From Acetobacteraceae bacterium (GTDB taxonomy: Bacteria; Pseudomonadota; Alphaproteobacteria; Acetobacterales; Acetobacteraceae): a stretch of 37,606 nt of DNA. Made by a program: the position numbers and the translations under genes. The notes under the pieces are model-generated. The model saw only the letters and a program-made list of their open reading frames with translations. It made no database searches and was not told where the DNA came from. Positions 1 through 7,998 of this stretch are shown here, piece after piece (the first letter of the stretch is position 1; the number at the start of each line of letters is the position of its first letter). The DNA is taken from contig CANBNK010000039.1 in assembly GCA_947371015.1 (NCBI GenBank), positions 1 through 37,606 on the forward strand, written 5' to 3'.

Positions 1-487
1 AGCCGCCGGCCCGCGCCAGCCCGCCCAGCATGCCCAGCACCATGCCCTGCCAGCCCACCGCGCCGCCATGCCCGGCCAGCAGCGCCAGCCCCAGCAGCGC
101 GAAGGCCAATTGGCTGAGGATGCCGATGGCCATGTCCACCATCAGGCTGGCGGCGGCCGGGGCGGGGCCGACGCCCTCGCCGCGCAGCAGCCGATAGCTG
201 GCCACCTCGCCGCCGATGCGCGCCACCGGCAGCAGGCCGTTGATGCTTTCGCGGATCCAGACATTGGCGGTCATCGCCGCCAGGGAGGGGCGCTTGGTGC
301 CCGGCAGCAGCACGCGCCAGGCTTCCGCATTCAGCGCCATGGGCAGGGCATGCGCCGCGCCGGCCAGCACCAGGCCGAAGCCGGCGGAGGCGAGCAGCGC
401 GGAGACCTCGGTGAGGTCCTGCTGTGCCAGCAGCAGCACGGCGCCGCCCATGCCGGCAAGGGCGAGGAGGAGGCCAAGGCGGTTCAT
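1..487 (-). CDS. hpnL: HpnL-like hopanoid-associated membrane protein (partial, C-terminus outside window)
   Basis: Integral inner-membrane protein of the lysylphosphatidylglycerol-synthase transmembrane superfamily; HpnL is proposed to move hopanoids between membranes. About 162 residues are visible, from the ATG at 485-487. They begin with a hydrophobic segment, followed by a patch reading WIRESINGLLPVARIGGE, which resembles the conserved N-S/G-L-P-x-R-x-G-E core of this superfamily, then SLMVDMAIG and further hydrophobic segments up to the window edge. The start lies 19 bases after the hpnK stop on the same strand, so the two are probably co-transcribed. The family assignment rests on that core motif and on the hpn context; the missing C-terminal half cannot be checked. 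Confidence 0.82.
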   Translation of the reverse strand, partial: MNRLGLLLALAGMGGAVLLLAQQDLTEVSALLASAGFGLVLAGAAHALPMALNAEAWRVLLPGTKRPSLAAMTANVWIRESINGLLPVARIGGEVASYRLLRGEGVGPAPAAASLMVDMAIGILSQLAFALLGLALLAGHGGAVGWQGMVLGMLGGLARAGG

Positions 488-506
488 GGGCGGTGGGGCA
501 AGCGGC

Positions 507-1340
507 TCATCTCAGGGCGGCGGTGTAGCCGGCCGTGGCGGTGTTGCCCAGGGCAGCGCGCACCTTGGGGTCCAGCAGTGCGGCCAGTTCCTCGGCGTAG
601 CGATAGCCCGGCGCCTGGCCCGCGAAACCACCCGTGGTGGCGGGATGCAGGTACACCTCGGTGACGCCGGGCGGGATATGCGGCAGCACGGCCGCGAGCC
701 TTGCGGCCGTGAAGGCGCCGGACCAGGCCAGCCCCACCACGCGGTCCGGCGCGCGCAGGCCATGGCGCGCCGCCAGCAGGCGCAACAGCTTGGTGAAGGG
801 GTAAAGCGCGCGCGGCTGGGTGGCGGCGTCCGGCTCCACCGCGTGGATCAGCGCCGGCGGCTCCCACGGGATGCGCACCGCCTTGACCCCATGGCGCGCG
901 GCCTCGGCAAAGGCGTAGGCGGCGATGACGGGGTGCAGGTGGTAGTGCTTGTGCGCGTTCAGATGGTCGCAAGCCAGGCCGGTGGCGGCGAAGGCGGCGA
1001 ATTGCGCTGATATCTCGGCCTTGAGCTGCGCCCGGGCGGCGCGGCTGAGGGCAAGGGTCAGGCCCAGGCCGGCCATGTCGTCGCGGAAGCGGCCATTGGG
1101 CTGGGTGAGCGCCGGGATGCGATCGGGCGGCAGGGTGGGAGTGCCGTCGGTCAGCGTCAGATGCAGGCCGACAGCCAGGCTGGGGTTGCGGCGGGCAACT
1201 TCGACGCCCTCGGCGACGGCGGGTTCGCCGACCATCAGGCTGGCGGCGGTCAGCACGCCCGCGCGGTGCGCCTGCTCCACGGCCGCATTGACCTGCGGCG
1301 ACAGGCCGAGGTCGTCGGCGTTGAAGATCAGGCGCTGCAT
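507..1340 (-). CDS. hpnK: HpnK, hopanoid-associated YdjC/ChbG-type deacetylase
   Basis: A 277-residue carbohydrate deacetylase of the YdjC/ChbG family. In hopanoid producers HpnK removes the acetyl group from N-acetylglucosaminyl-bacteriohopanetetrol made by HpnI, giving the glucosaminyl form. Visible motifs are NADDLG with Asp9-Asp10 near the N-terminus, GLHLTLTDG with His60, and NAHKHYHLHP with a His cluster at 130-134; these are the expected metal and catalytic positions. The frame is open upstream for 42 further codons, but those overlap the neighbouring broken gene and do not look like family sequence, so the ATG giving MQRLIFNADD is preferred. It sits between the DpnI-like pseudogene (13 bases upstream) and hpnL (19 bases downstream). 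Confidence 0.93.
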   Translation of the reverse strand: MQRLIFNADDLGLSPQVNAAVEQAHRAGVLTAASLMVGEPAVAEGVEVARRNPSLAVGLHLTLTDGTPTLPPDRIPALTQPNGRFRDDMAGLGLTLALSRAARAQLKAEISAQFAAFAATGLACDHLNAHKHYHLHPVIAAYAFAEAARHGVKAVRIPWEPPALIHAVEPDAATQPRALYPFTKLLRLLAARHGLRAPDRVVGLAWSGAFTAARLAAVLPHIPPGVTEVYLHPATTGGFAGQAPGYRYAEELAALLDPKVRAALGNTATAGYTAALR

Positions 1341-1353
1341 TGGGGAGCCAACC

Positions 1354-1807
1354 TTAGTGAAGGCGCACGAAGCGGTCTTTGACCGACCGCAGATCATAGA
1401 TGAAGCCTTGCCACCCGGCCCGCCGGGCCTTCTCTGAAAGTGGCTTGCGGGGCACGAATATCTCACGCGTCTGCAGATCAGCCGGAAGGTAATAGACGGC
1501 GCAGACCTTGCTCAACTCAGGCTTGAGCACGACAAATAGTGGAAAGTATATCCCAGCACTCATGCGCTCATCCTGAACGGACCATGCGCCGCCAAGAATG
1601 CGATCGGGCACGACATCCAGCGAGGAGGTTGTGGACGCCTTCACCTGCGCCATGAAGCCGCAGAAGTCACATATGATGTATGTCTGCGCACTTGAAGTTC
1701 GGCGGCAGCTTTTTCAGTGTCTTTGAGCGCTTGCAGCGGCCGCAAAAGCAGAACTGAACGACCGCGGCTTCGCCGAAGTCGCCCAGTATCTGCCGCTTGG
1801 TCGCCAC
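1354..1807 (-). pseudogene. DpnI-like zinc-ribbon PD-(D/E)XK protein, frameshifted
   Basis: Two overlapping reading frames make one protein of about 149 residues if four bases are removed. The first frame begins at a GTG (1805-1807) with ATKRQILGDFGEAAVV, carries a CGRC pair and ends at a TGA around 1668. The second continues ICDFCGFMAQVKAS and ends RKPLSEKARRAGWQGF...RFVRLH. The repaired protein has two CxxC pairs (zinc ribbon), an Asp followed 11 residues later by Gln-x-Lys, and an RKPL...ARRAGWxG block. As I recall DpnI, its catalytic domain has the same order and spacing (D53, E64, K66), with Glu where this protein has Gln. DpnI's C-terminal winged helix is absent. The gene looks less GC-rich than its neighbours, suggesting transfer. 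It starts 18 bases after the hpnJ stop. Translation from the internal ATG (1651-1653) would lack the first CxxC and the catalytic Asp. Confidence 0.8.
1676..1683 (-). repeat. 4-bp tandem duplication (ACAT)2 causing the frameshift
   Basis: On the coding (minus) strand the sequence reads GCAG-ACAT-ACAT-CATATG. Deleting one ACAT restores GCA GAC ATC ATA TGT GAC, i.e. A-D-I-I-C-D, and joins the two halves of the DpnI-like protein without any other change. With the duplication the first frame stops at TGA a few codons later. The site falls between the catalytic Asp and the second CxxC pair. Confidence 0.78.
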
Positions 1808-1825
1808 CTCGATTGCTGGTCGGTA

Positions 1826-3253
1826 TCAGGCCGCCTTGCGGTCACGCAGGAAGTGGAAGAACTCCACCCCTTCGCGCAGGCGGCGCACCAGCATCTGGCG
1901 GTCGCGCACCATCTCGCCGCAGATCGAGGCGATCTTCGGCACGCGGAAATAGAACTTCTTGTAGAACTCTTCGACGCTGGTGAAGATTTCCGTGTGGCTC
2001 AGGTGCGGGTAGTGCAGCGGGGCGATCTGCACGCCGTGCGCGTCCACGTATTCGGTGTGCTCGGTGTCCAGCCAGCCTTCGCGCGAAGCCTGGTCCCACA
2101 GGAAGGTGCCCGGGTAGGGCGCCGCTAGGGAGACCTGGATGGTGTGCGGGTTGGTCTCGATCGCGAACTTGATGGTCTCTTGGATCGTCTCGGTGGTCTC
2201 GCCGGGCAGGCCAAGAATGAAAGTGCCGTGGATGGCGATGCCCAGCGCGTGGCAGTCCTTGGTGAACTGCTTCGCCACCTCGATCCGCATGCCCTTCTTG
2301 ATGTTGTGCAGGATCTGCTGGTTGCCGCTCTCATAGCCCACCAGCAGCAGACGCAGCCCGCCGTCGCGCATCTTCTTCAGCGAGTCGTAGGGCACGTTCG
2401 CCTTGGCGTTGCAGGACCAGGTGACGCCGAGCTTGCCGAGTTCCACCGCAATCGCCTCGGCGCGCGGCAGGTTGTCGGTGAAGGTGTCGTCGTCGAAGAA
2501 CAGCTCCTTCATCTCGGGGAAGGCCTTGAGGATGTACTTCACCTCGTCGATCACATGCCCCACCGAACGGGTGCGGTAGTTGTGCCCGCCCACCGTCTGC
2601 GGCCACAGGCAGAAGGTGCAGCGGCTCTTGCAGCCACGGCCGGTGTAGATGCTGACGTAGGGGTGCTTCAGGTAGCCGATGAAGTACTTCTGCCAGTCCA
2701 GGTCGCGCTTGTAGACCGGGCTGACCGGCGGCAGCAGGTCCATGTTCTCCAGCACCGGGCGCTCGCCATTGTGGACGATCACGCCTTCGCTGTTGCGGTA
2801 GCTGAGGCCCTTGATGTTGGCCCAGGAAACGTCGTCGGCGACGTCCTTGACGGTGAAGTCGAACTCATTGCGGGCGACGAAGTCGATCACCGGGGCGTCG
2901 CGCAGGCTTTCCTGCGCCTGCACCGCGACCTTGGCGCCGATCATGCCGATCTTGAGGTTCGGGTTGGCCGCCTTCATCGCCTCGGCCACCTTCACGTCCG
3001 ACGCGAAGCTGGGGGTGGAGGTGTGTAGGATGGCGAGGTCGAAATCCTTCACCATGCCGGTGACGTCGCCCAGCGTCTGCTTGTGCGGGGGCGCATCGAT
3101 CAGCTTGGAGTTCTCGATCAGCGCCGCCGGCTGGGCCAGCCAAGTCGGGAACCAATAGCTGCGGATCTCGCGCTTGGCCTGATAACGGGAGCCGGCGCCG
3201 CCGTCGAAGCCATCGAAGGAAGGGGCTTGCAGAAACATGGTGCGCATCGTCAC
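1826..3253 (-). CDS. hpnJ: HpnJ, hopanoid radical SAM enzyme (cyclitol ether formation)
   Basis: A 475-residue radical SAM protein. HpnJ is known to be needed for turning the glucosaminyl-hopanoid into bacteriohopanetetrol cyclitol ether, a ring contraction of the sugar. A B12-binding-like Rossmann region covers roughly residues 60-140, followed by the radical SAM core with the iron-sulfur motif at Cys208, Cys212 and Cys215 (GCKSRCTFC). FFDDDTF, LLLVGYESG and HGTFILGLPGET follow, as in HpnJ-type proteins. The frame opens with GTG at 3251-3253 and has an ATG two codons later (3245-3247); AAGGGG upstream is spaced better for the GTG. It lies 21 bases after hpnI and 18 bases before the DpnI-like pseudogene. 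Confidence 0.95.
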   Translation of the reverse strand: MTMRTMFLQAPSFDGFDGGAGSRYQAKREIRSYWFPTWLAQPAALIENSKLIDAPPHKQTLGDVTGMVKDFDLAILHTSTPSFASDVKVAEAMKAANPNLKIGMIGAKVAVQAQESLRDAPVIDFVARNEFDFTVKDVADDVSWANIKGLSYRNSEGVIVHNGERPVLENMDLLPPVSPVYKRDLDWQKYFIGYLKHPYVSIYTGRGCKSRCTFCLWPQTVGGHNYRTRSVGHVIDEVKYILKAFPEMKELFFDDDTFTDNLPRAEAIAVELGKLGVTWSCNAKANVPYDSLKKMRDGGLRLLLVGYESGNQQILHNIKKGMRIEVAKQFTKDCHALGIAIHGTFILGLPGETTETIQETIKFAIETNPHTIQVSLAAPYPGTFLWDQASREGWLDTEHTEYVDAHGVQIAPLHYPHLSHTEIFTSVEEFYKKFYFRVPKIASICGEMVRDRQMLVRRLREGVEFFHFLRDRKAA

Positions 3254-3274
3254 GTCAAGGAACCCCTTGTCAGG

Positions 3275-4408
3275 TCAGGCTTCAGACATGCTGCCGTCTG
3301 GCCGCATGCGGTAGCGTCGGCCCTGCCACGTCACCGTGCCGCGAGCCAATCCAACCGCCCATATAGCGAAAGAAAGGCTGTCGCGCAGGGGCAGAAGCAC
3401 TAATCTTGGCAGTGTTGCCGATATGCAAAGCAATTGGTCGACCGACCAGGCCAGCCAGCACCGCGCCGCCAGCACCACCAGCACCACCGCCAGGCCCCAA
3501 TCTGCCAGCGCCCAACACGCAAAAGCCCAGGGCAGCGGATGGGTCAGCGCCAGGCCGAGATAGCCGGCAGGGTTCAGCGAACGTACCGTGCGGGACCAGC
3601 GCAGCTCGTGGCCGAACAGTGCGCCCAGGCTGGCCTCATCCATCATGTGGTCCGGCAGCACCGGCGCCACGGCCACCCGCAACCCCAGGCGCCGCACCGC
3701 CTCGCCCAGGGCGTGGTCGTCTGCCAGCAGGTCCTTCAGCGCGTCCAGGCCGCCCAGTGCCGCCAGGGTTTCACGCCGCAGCGCCATGGTGGCGCCGTAG
3801 CAGCCGCGGGCCTTGCCCAGGGCTTCCCCCAGGATGGCGTTGGGCAGGAAATGCCAATCGATCCCAAGGCCGGCCAGCCGGGCCCAAAGCCCCGGCACCG
3901 CCGGCACGCCGCGGTACAGGCAGGTTACCAGGCCGACACCCGGCTGGGCCAGGGTGGCGGTGACGATGGTGAGCCAGGCCGACGGCACGCGCATGTCGGC
4001 ATCCGCGATCACCACCACCTCGTGCCGGACCTGCGGCGCCAGGTTCATCAGGTTGCCGACCTTGCGGTTGGCACCGTGCAGCGTGGCGTCCTGCACCAGC
4101 GCGGCGTCCACCCCCGGGCAGGCCGCCATGGCGGCGCGGGCGGCGGGGATGGCGGTGTCCTCGGCCAGGCCGACGCCGAACAGCACCTGCACCGGGGCGG
4201 CGTGGTCCTGGCGCAGCGTCGCCTCCAGCCAGGATTGCAGGCCGGGCGCGGCGCCATGCAGCGGTTTGAGTATCGTCGCCGGCAGCGCCGGGCCGTGCGG
4301 CCTGGGTTGCCGGCCGAAGCGCCGCACCGCCCGGGCGGCCAGCAGCGCCGAGGCGCAGCCGGCCAGCGCCAGCCCCGCACACAACATCGCGAGGGCCAGG
4401 ATCAGCAC
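3275..4408 (-). CDS. hpnI: HpnI, hopanoid biosynthesis glycosyltransferase
   Basis: A 377-residue membrane glycosyltransferase of the GT2/GT21 type. HpnI adds N-acetylglucosamine to bacteriohopanetetrol, the first committed step of this operon's pathway. It has an N-terminal membrane helix (residues 1-25), LKPLHG at 48-52, the nucleotide-sugar-binding ADADM at 135-139, LADDHALGE around 228-236, the processive-type HELRWSR at 267-273, and two to three C-terminal membrane segments, as in ceramide glucosyltransferase relatives. The start is a GTG at 4406-4408, giving MLILALAML; an ATG at residue 8 is the alternative. First gene of the operon; the 104 bases upstream separate it from the divergent mlaA and must hold both promoters. 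Confidence 0.93.
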   Translation of the reverse strand: MLILALAMLCAGLALAGCASALLAARAVRRFGRQPRPHGPALPATILKPLHGAAPGLQSWLEATLRQDHAAPVQVLFGVGLAEDTAIPAARAAMAACPGVDAALVQDATLHGANRKVGNLMNLAPQVRHEVVVIADADMRVPSAWLTIVTATLAQPGVGLVTCLYRGVPAVPGLWARLAGLGIDWHFLPNAILGEALGKARGCYGATMALRRETLAALGGLDALKDLLADDHALGEAVRRLGLRVAVAPVLPDHMMDEASLGALFGHELRWSRTVRSLNPAGYLGLALTHPLPWAFACWALADWGLAVVLVVLAARCWLAWSVDQLLCISATLPRLVLLPLRDSLSFAIWAVGLARGTVTWQGRRYRMRPDGSMSEA

Positions 4409-4512
4409 GGTAAGACCTTTAGCCCGGCGTAACGTCCGCGGCGTTTCCGCATCGCTTCGTTCACCACTGTCGGCTAGGTTCGGGGGCGATCACATCGGAT
4501 TCCCAGCGAAGC
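4409..4512. promoter_or_regulatory. divergent intergenic region hpnI / mlaA
   Basis: The only non-coding stretch upstream of the hopanoid operon and of mlaA, so promoters for both must lie here or within the first codons. No convincing -35/-10 pair or operator palindrome could be picked out by eye. Confidence 0.4.
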
Positions 4513-5265
4513 ATGCCCCGATACCCCCTCGCCCTCGTCGCCCTGCTGCTGACCCTGCTGGCGGGCTGCGCCGGCGGTGCCGACCAGTCAGCCACCGCCA
4601 ATGCCGGCGCCGATCCGACCGACCCCTACGAGCGTCTGAACCGGCAGGTGCTGGACGTCAACCTGGCCATCGATGACGGGTTGCTGCGCCCGGTCGCGAT
4701 GGCCTATCGCGACGCGCTGGGGCCCTGGCCGCGCACACGCATCCGCAGCTTCCTCAACAACATCGAGGAACCGACGGTACTGGTGAACAACCTGCTGCAG
4801 GGCAGGCTGGAGGATGCCGGGGACATCGCCGTGCGCTTCGCGCTGAACAGCACGCTGGGTGGGGCCGGCTTCTGGGACGTGGCGACCGACCTAGCCGGAA
4901 CCCCGCGGCAGCAGCGCGACTTCGGCCAAACCCTGTACAGTTGGGGCATCCCCGACGGGCCCTACCTGATGGTGCCGATCCTGGGGCCTTCCAATCCACG
5001 CGACTTCGTCGGCAACGTGGCCAATGGCTTCCTGAACCCGATCAGCTGGTTCCTGCCGATCTACGCCAATCTGGGCCGCGGTGCGGTCAGCGGCGTGGAT
5101 GAGCGCGAGCAGAACATCGAGGCACTGGACGACCTGCGCCGCGGCAGCCTGGACTTCTATGCCCGGCTGCGCAGCGTCTGGGGCCAGTACCGCGACGGCC
5201 AGCTTGGGCGCACCCGCGCCGAGGGCGACGACCCGAACGTGCTGGACGACCCCGGCGAGAAGTAG
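4513..5265 (+). CDS. mlaA: MlaA (VacJ) outer-membrane lipid asymmetry lipoprotein
   Basis: A 250-residue outer-membrane lipoprotein that removes mislocalised phospholipid from the outer leaflet and passes it to MlaC. The signal peptide ends in the lipobox LLAGC with Cys19. The family signature DPYERLNRQVLDVN is near residue 37, followed by RSFLNNIEEPTVLVNNLLQG, RFALNSTLGGAGFWDVA, DFGQTLYSWGIPDGPYLMVPILGPSNPRDFVG and a C-terminal tail. Length fits the family. It is divergent from the hopanoid operon; placing a lipid-asymmetry gene beside hopanoid genes makes sense for outer-membrane lipid order. The stop codon lies in the loop of a strong hairpin. Confidence 0.95.
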   Translation: MPRYPLALVALLLTLLAGCAGGADQSATANAGADPTDPYERLNRQVLDVNLAIDDGLLRPVAMAYRDALGPWPRTRIRSFLNNIEEPTVLVNNLLQGRLEDAGDIAVRFALNSTLGGAGFWDVATDLAGTPRQQRDFGQTLYSWGIPDGPYLMVPILGPSNPRDFVGNVANGFLNPISWFLPIYANLGRGAVSGVDEREQNIEALDDLRRGSLDFYARLRSVWGQYRDGQLGRTRAEGDDPNVLDDPGEK

Positions 5266-5289
5266 CGCCGGGGTCCTCTGCGGCCGCAG
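5248..5289. terminator. hairpin and palindrome between convergent mlaA and trpS
   Basis: A perfect 10-bp stem (GACCCCGGCG at 5248-5257 with CGCCGGGGTC at 5266-5275) has an 8-base loop containing the mlaA stop codon TAG (5263-5265). It is followed directly by the 12-bp palindrome CTGCGGCCGCAG (5278-5289), which abuts the trpS stop. There is no T-tract, but position between convergent genes suggests a bidirectional transcription end or 3' mRNA protection. Confidence 0.6.
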
Positions 5290-6288
5290 CTACCGCGACA
5301 GAAAGCCGACGATGCGCTCGGCCTCGGTCACGATCGGGTCGGCAATGGCCGCCGCCCGGTCGGCGCCGATCCGCAGCGCCGCGTCCAGCGCCGCGTGGTC
5401 CTGCAGCAGCCGGGCCATTTCCTCCCGGATCGGGCTGAGATGCGCCACCAGCGCTTCGGTCAGCACTTCCTTGTAGCCGCCAAAACCCTTGCCGCCGTGT
5501 TCGCGCAGCACGTCCTGCGGGGTGCAGTCGGTGATGGCGGCCAGGATGCCGACCAGGTTGCGCGCCTCGGGTCGCGTTTCCAGCCCCACCAGCTCGCTCG
5601 GCAGCGGCTCCGGGTCGGTCTTGGCGCGGCGGATCTTCTGGGCGATCTCGTCGGCGGTATCGGTCAGGTTGATGCGGCTGGCGTCGGAGGCGTCCGACTT
5701 GCTCATCTTCTTGGTGCCGTCGCGCAGCGACATGACGCGCGCGGCGACACCCTGGATCAACGGCTGGATGGTCGGGAAGAACTCCACGCCGTAGTCGTGG
5801 TTGAACTTCTGCGCGATGTCGTTGGCCAGCTCCAGGTGCTGCTTCTGGTCATCGCCGACCGGCACCTTGAGGGCATGGTAGGCGTGGATGTCGGCCGCCA
5901 TCAGGTTGGGATAGACGTAGAGGCCGGAGGACACCTGCTCGCTGTTCTTGCCGGCCTTGTCCTTGAACTGCGTCATGCGGTTCAGCCAGCCGAGGCGGGC
6001 GACACAATTAAAAATCCAGGCCAGCCGGGCATGGGCGTGGACATGGCTCTGTACGAACAGGATGCACTTCTGCGGATCCAGGCCGCAGGCCAGCAGGGCG
6101 GCCGCCATTTCGCGCGTCTGCGCGGCGAACAGCTTGGGTTCCTGCCACACGGTGATGGCGTGCAGGTCCACGACGCAGAAGATGCAGTCGTGGTCGTCCT
6201 GCATCGGCACCCAGTTGCGGATGGCGCCGAGGTAATTGCCCAGCGTGGGAACGCCGGTGGGCTGGATGCCGGAGAAGACGCGATCCAT
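5290..6288 (-). CDS. trpS: tryptophanyl-tRNA synthetase
   Basis: Class Ic aminoacyl-tRNA synthetase that charges tRNA-Trp in the cytoplasm; 332 residues from the chosen start. It shows [10 protein letters not shown] and the HIGH-equivalent TLGNYLGA near the N-terminus, VDLHAIT, the [11 protein letters not shown]-like segment [13 protein letters not shown], and the signature KKMSKSD around residue 193-199. Length and layout match bacterial TrpS. An in-frame GTG four codons upstream (6298-6300) is possible; the ATG giving MDRVFSG matches the usual family start, and neither has a good ribosome-binding site. It follows murJ on the same strand after about 57 bases. No leader peptide or tandem Trp codons were seen upstream. 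Confidence 0.95.
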   Translation of the reverse strand: MDRVFSGIQPTGVPTLGNYLGAIRNWVPMQDDHDCIFCVVDLHAITVWQEPKLFAAQTREMAAALLACGLDPQKCILFVQSHVHAHARLAWIFNCVARLGWLNRMTQFKDKAGKNSEQVSSGLYVYPNLMAADIHAYHALKVPVGDDQKQHLELANDIAQKFNHDYGVEFFPTIQPLIQGVAARVMSLRDGTKKMSKSDASDASRINLTDTADEIAQKIRRAKTDPEPLPSELVGLETRPEARNLVGILAAITDCTPQDVLREHGGKGFGGYKEVLTEALVAHLSPIREEMARLLQDHAALDAALRIGADRAAAIADPIVTEAERIVGFLSR

Positions 6289-6345
6289 GGCTGTGGACAC
6301 CGTGGTTTGAGTGGGCGCCGGCTATCCCGCGCCCGGGACGGTGCG

Positions 6346-7893
6346 TCAAGCCTTGGCCGCCTTGCGGCGCCGCAGGGTCTGCTTCAACTCGCCCAGGCTG
6401 AGCGCGCCCAGCCCCCAGGCCGCACCGAAATAGGCGACCAGCCCGGCGCCGACCAGCAGCGCCAGCGCGCCATAGCGCCACAGCCCGACGGCCGGGAACA
6501 GCAATGGCACGCCCAGCCACAACACGCCCGCCATGAGTACGGTGGCGCCCAGCAACCGCGGCAGCCGCCGTCGCAGTCGCCGGTCAGGCAACAGGTGCCC
6601 GCGCCGCCACAGCAGCACGCCCAGCGCCAGCGCGTTGAACCAGGCGGCGAGGGCCGTGGACAGCGCCACGCCGACATGCGCCAGCGGGCCGATCAGCACC
6701 AGGTTCAGCGCCAGGTTCAGCCCCACCGCCGCAAAGCCGATTTTTACGGGCGTCGCGGTATCGCCACGGGCGAAGAAGCCGGGCACCAGCACCTTCACCA
6801 GCACATAGGCCGGCAGCCCCAGCGCATAGGCCGCAAGCGCGGCGGCGGTGGCGCTGGCTTCCGCCACGCCGAAGGCGCCACGCTGGAACAGCACCTGCAC
6901 GATGGGTTCGGCCGCCAGCGCCTGGCCGGCGGCGGCGGGCAGGCAGAACAGCAACGCCATCTCGATGGCGCGGTTGGCGGTGCGGTGCGCCGACAGCGGT
7001 TGCGCCGCCCGCACCTGGCGCGACAGCAGCGGCAGCACCGCCGTACCGACCGCCGCGCCAATGACGCCGAGCGGCAACTGGCCGACACGGTCGGCATAGT
7101 ACAGGTAGCTGACCGCACCAGCCGGCAGGAAGCTGGCGATGATGATGTCGATGGCCAGGTTCAGCTGCGTCACCCCGGCGCCGACCAGGCCGGGCAGCAT
7201 GCGCTTCAGCACCAGCTTCACCTCGGGCGTCACCGACGGCAGCCGGAACAGGTTCAGCGCCATGCCGCCGCGCGCACAGGCCCAGAGCACGATGCCAAGC
7301 TGCACCACGCCGGAAGCGGTGACGCCCCAGGCCAGCGCATGCGCCGGGGTGGCGACGAAGGGGGTCAGGCCAAGCAGCGCCGCCATGGAGAGCACGTTGA
7401 AGAACACCGGCGCGGCGGCCGCGGCGGCGAAGCGGTTCAGCCCATTCAGCACGCCGGAGACCAGCGCGGTCAGGCAGATCAGCAGCAGGTACGGGAAGGT
7501 GATCCGCGTCAGTTCCACCGCCAGCTGGAACTTGGCCGGGTCGGTCGAGAAGCCGGGCGCCAGCACCGCCATCAGATAGGGCATGAACACCATGCCCAGC
7601 ACGGTCAGGGCGGAGAGCCACAGGCCCATCAGCACCGCCATGCGCTCGGCCAGCTGCCGAGCGGCCGCGGGGCCTTCCACCGCCAGCATGCCGGCGAAGG
7701 CGGGCACGAAGGCGGCGTTGAAGGCGCCCTCCCCAAACAGCCGGCGGAACAGGTTTGGTAGCTTCAGCGCCACGAAGAAGGCGTCGGCCATCGGCCCGGC
7801 GCCGAGCCGCGCGGCGATCAGCATGTCCCGGGCGAAGCCCAGCACGCGGCTGACCATGGTCCAGCCGCCGACGGTGAGGACGGATTTCAGCAT
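6346..7893 (-). CDS. murJ: MurJ lipid II flippase
   Basis: A 515-residue inner-membrane protein of the MVF/MOP superfamily that flips the peptidoglycan precursor lipid II to the periplasm. The N-terminus MLKSVLTVGGWTMVSRVLGFARDMLIAARLG and the following MADAFFVALKLPNLFRRLFGEGAFNAAFVP are the hallmark of MurJ. About 14 hydrophobic segments alternate with short charged loops, and Arg residues of the central cavity (SRVLGFARD, PNLFRRLFGEG) are present. The C-terminus is basic (LRRRKAAKA). It is upstream of trpS in the same direction, probably one transcript. The upstream gap of about 150 bases is taken up by palindromic elements. Confidence 0.95.
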   Translation of the reverse strand: MLKSVLTVGGWTMVSRVLGFARDMLIAARLGAGPMADAFFVALKLPNLFRRLFGEGAFNAAFVPAFAGMLAVEGPAAARQLAERMAVLMGLWLSALTVLGMVFMPYLMAVLAPGFSTDPAKFQLAVELTRITFPYLLLICLTALVSGVLNGLNRFAAAAAAPVFFNVLSMAALLGLTPFVATPAHALAWGVTASGVVQLGIVLWACARGGMALNLFRLPSVTPEVKLVLKRMLPGLVGAGVTQLNLAIDIIIASFLPAGAVSYLYYADRVGQLPLGVIGAAVGTAVLPLLSRQVRAAQPLSAHRTANRAIEMALLFCLPAAAGQALAAEPIVQVLFQRGAFGVAEASATAAALAAYALGLPAYVLVKVLVPGFFARGDTATPVKIGFAAVGLNLALNLVLIGPLAHVGVALSTALAAWFNALALGVLLWRRGHLLPDRRLRRRLPRLLGATVLMAGVLWLGVPLLFPAVGLWRYGALALLVGAGLVAYFGAAWGLGALSLGELKQTLRRRKAAKA

Positions 7894-7947
7894 TCCCGCG
7901 CCTTAGCCGGTAATTGCGGCGGGCGCGAGGTGGCTGGTGCCAGAGCT

Positions 7948-7984
7948 TGATCCGCGCAGGCGGGGTCGCCGGAGCGGCGGATCA
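7948..7984. repeat. palindromic element, copy 1 of 3
   Basis: A 37-bp element with nested inverted repeats: outer arms TGATCCGC and GCGGATCA, inner stem GGCG-GGGT-CGCC. It matches the element at 29256-29292 at 28 of 37 positions with no gaps, and a third, more diverged copy is at 29154-29190. It is non-coding, between murJ and the reductase gene. Confidence 0.65.
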
Positions 7985-7998
7985 GTCTCCGGCATCAA

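Noticed and set aside
1676-1683. Phase-variable tetranucleotide tract
   Set aside because: Two units are far too few for high-rate slippage; a single duplication event explains it.
1354-1807. Part of a restriction-modification or defence island
   Set aside because: No methyltransferase, specificity subunit or other defence gene in the surrounding sequence; the neighbours are all hopanoid genes.
6289-6345. Tryptophan leader/attenuator before trpS
   Set aside because: No tandem Trp codons, T-box features or alternative hairpins in the short gap after murJ.
5395-7761. A 788-codon plus-strand open frame opposite trpS and murJ
   Set aside because: Rich in Gln, His, Arg and Gly with no recognisable domain; it is the antisense shadow of two clear genes in high-GC DNA.
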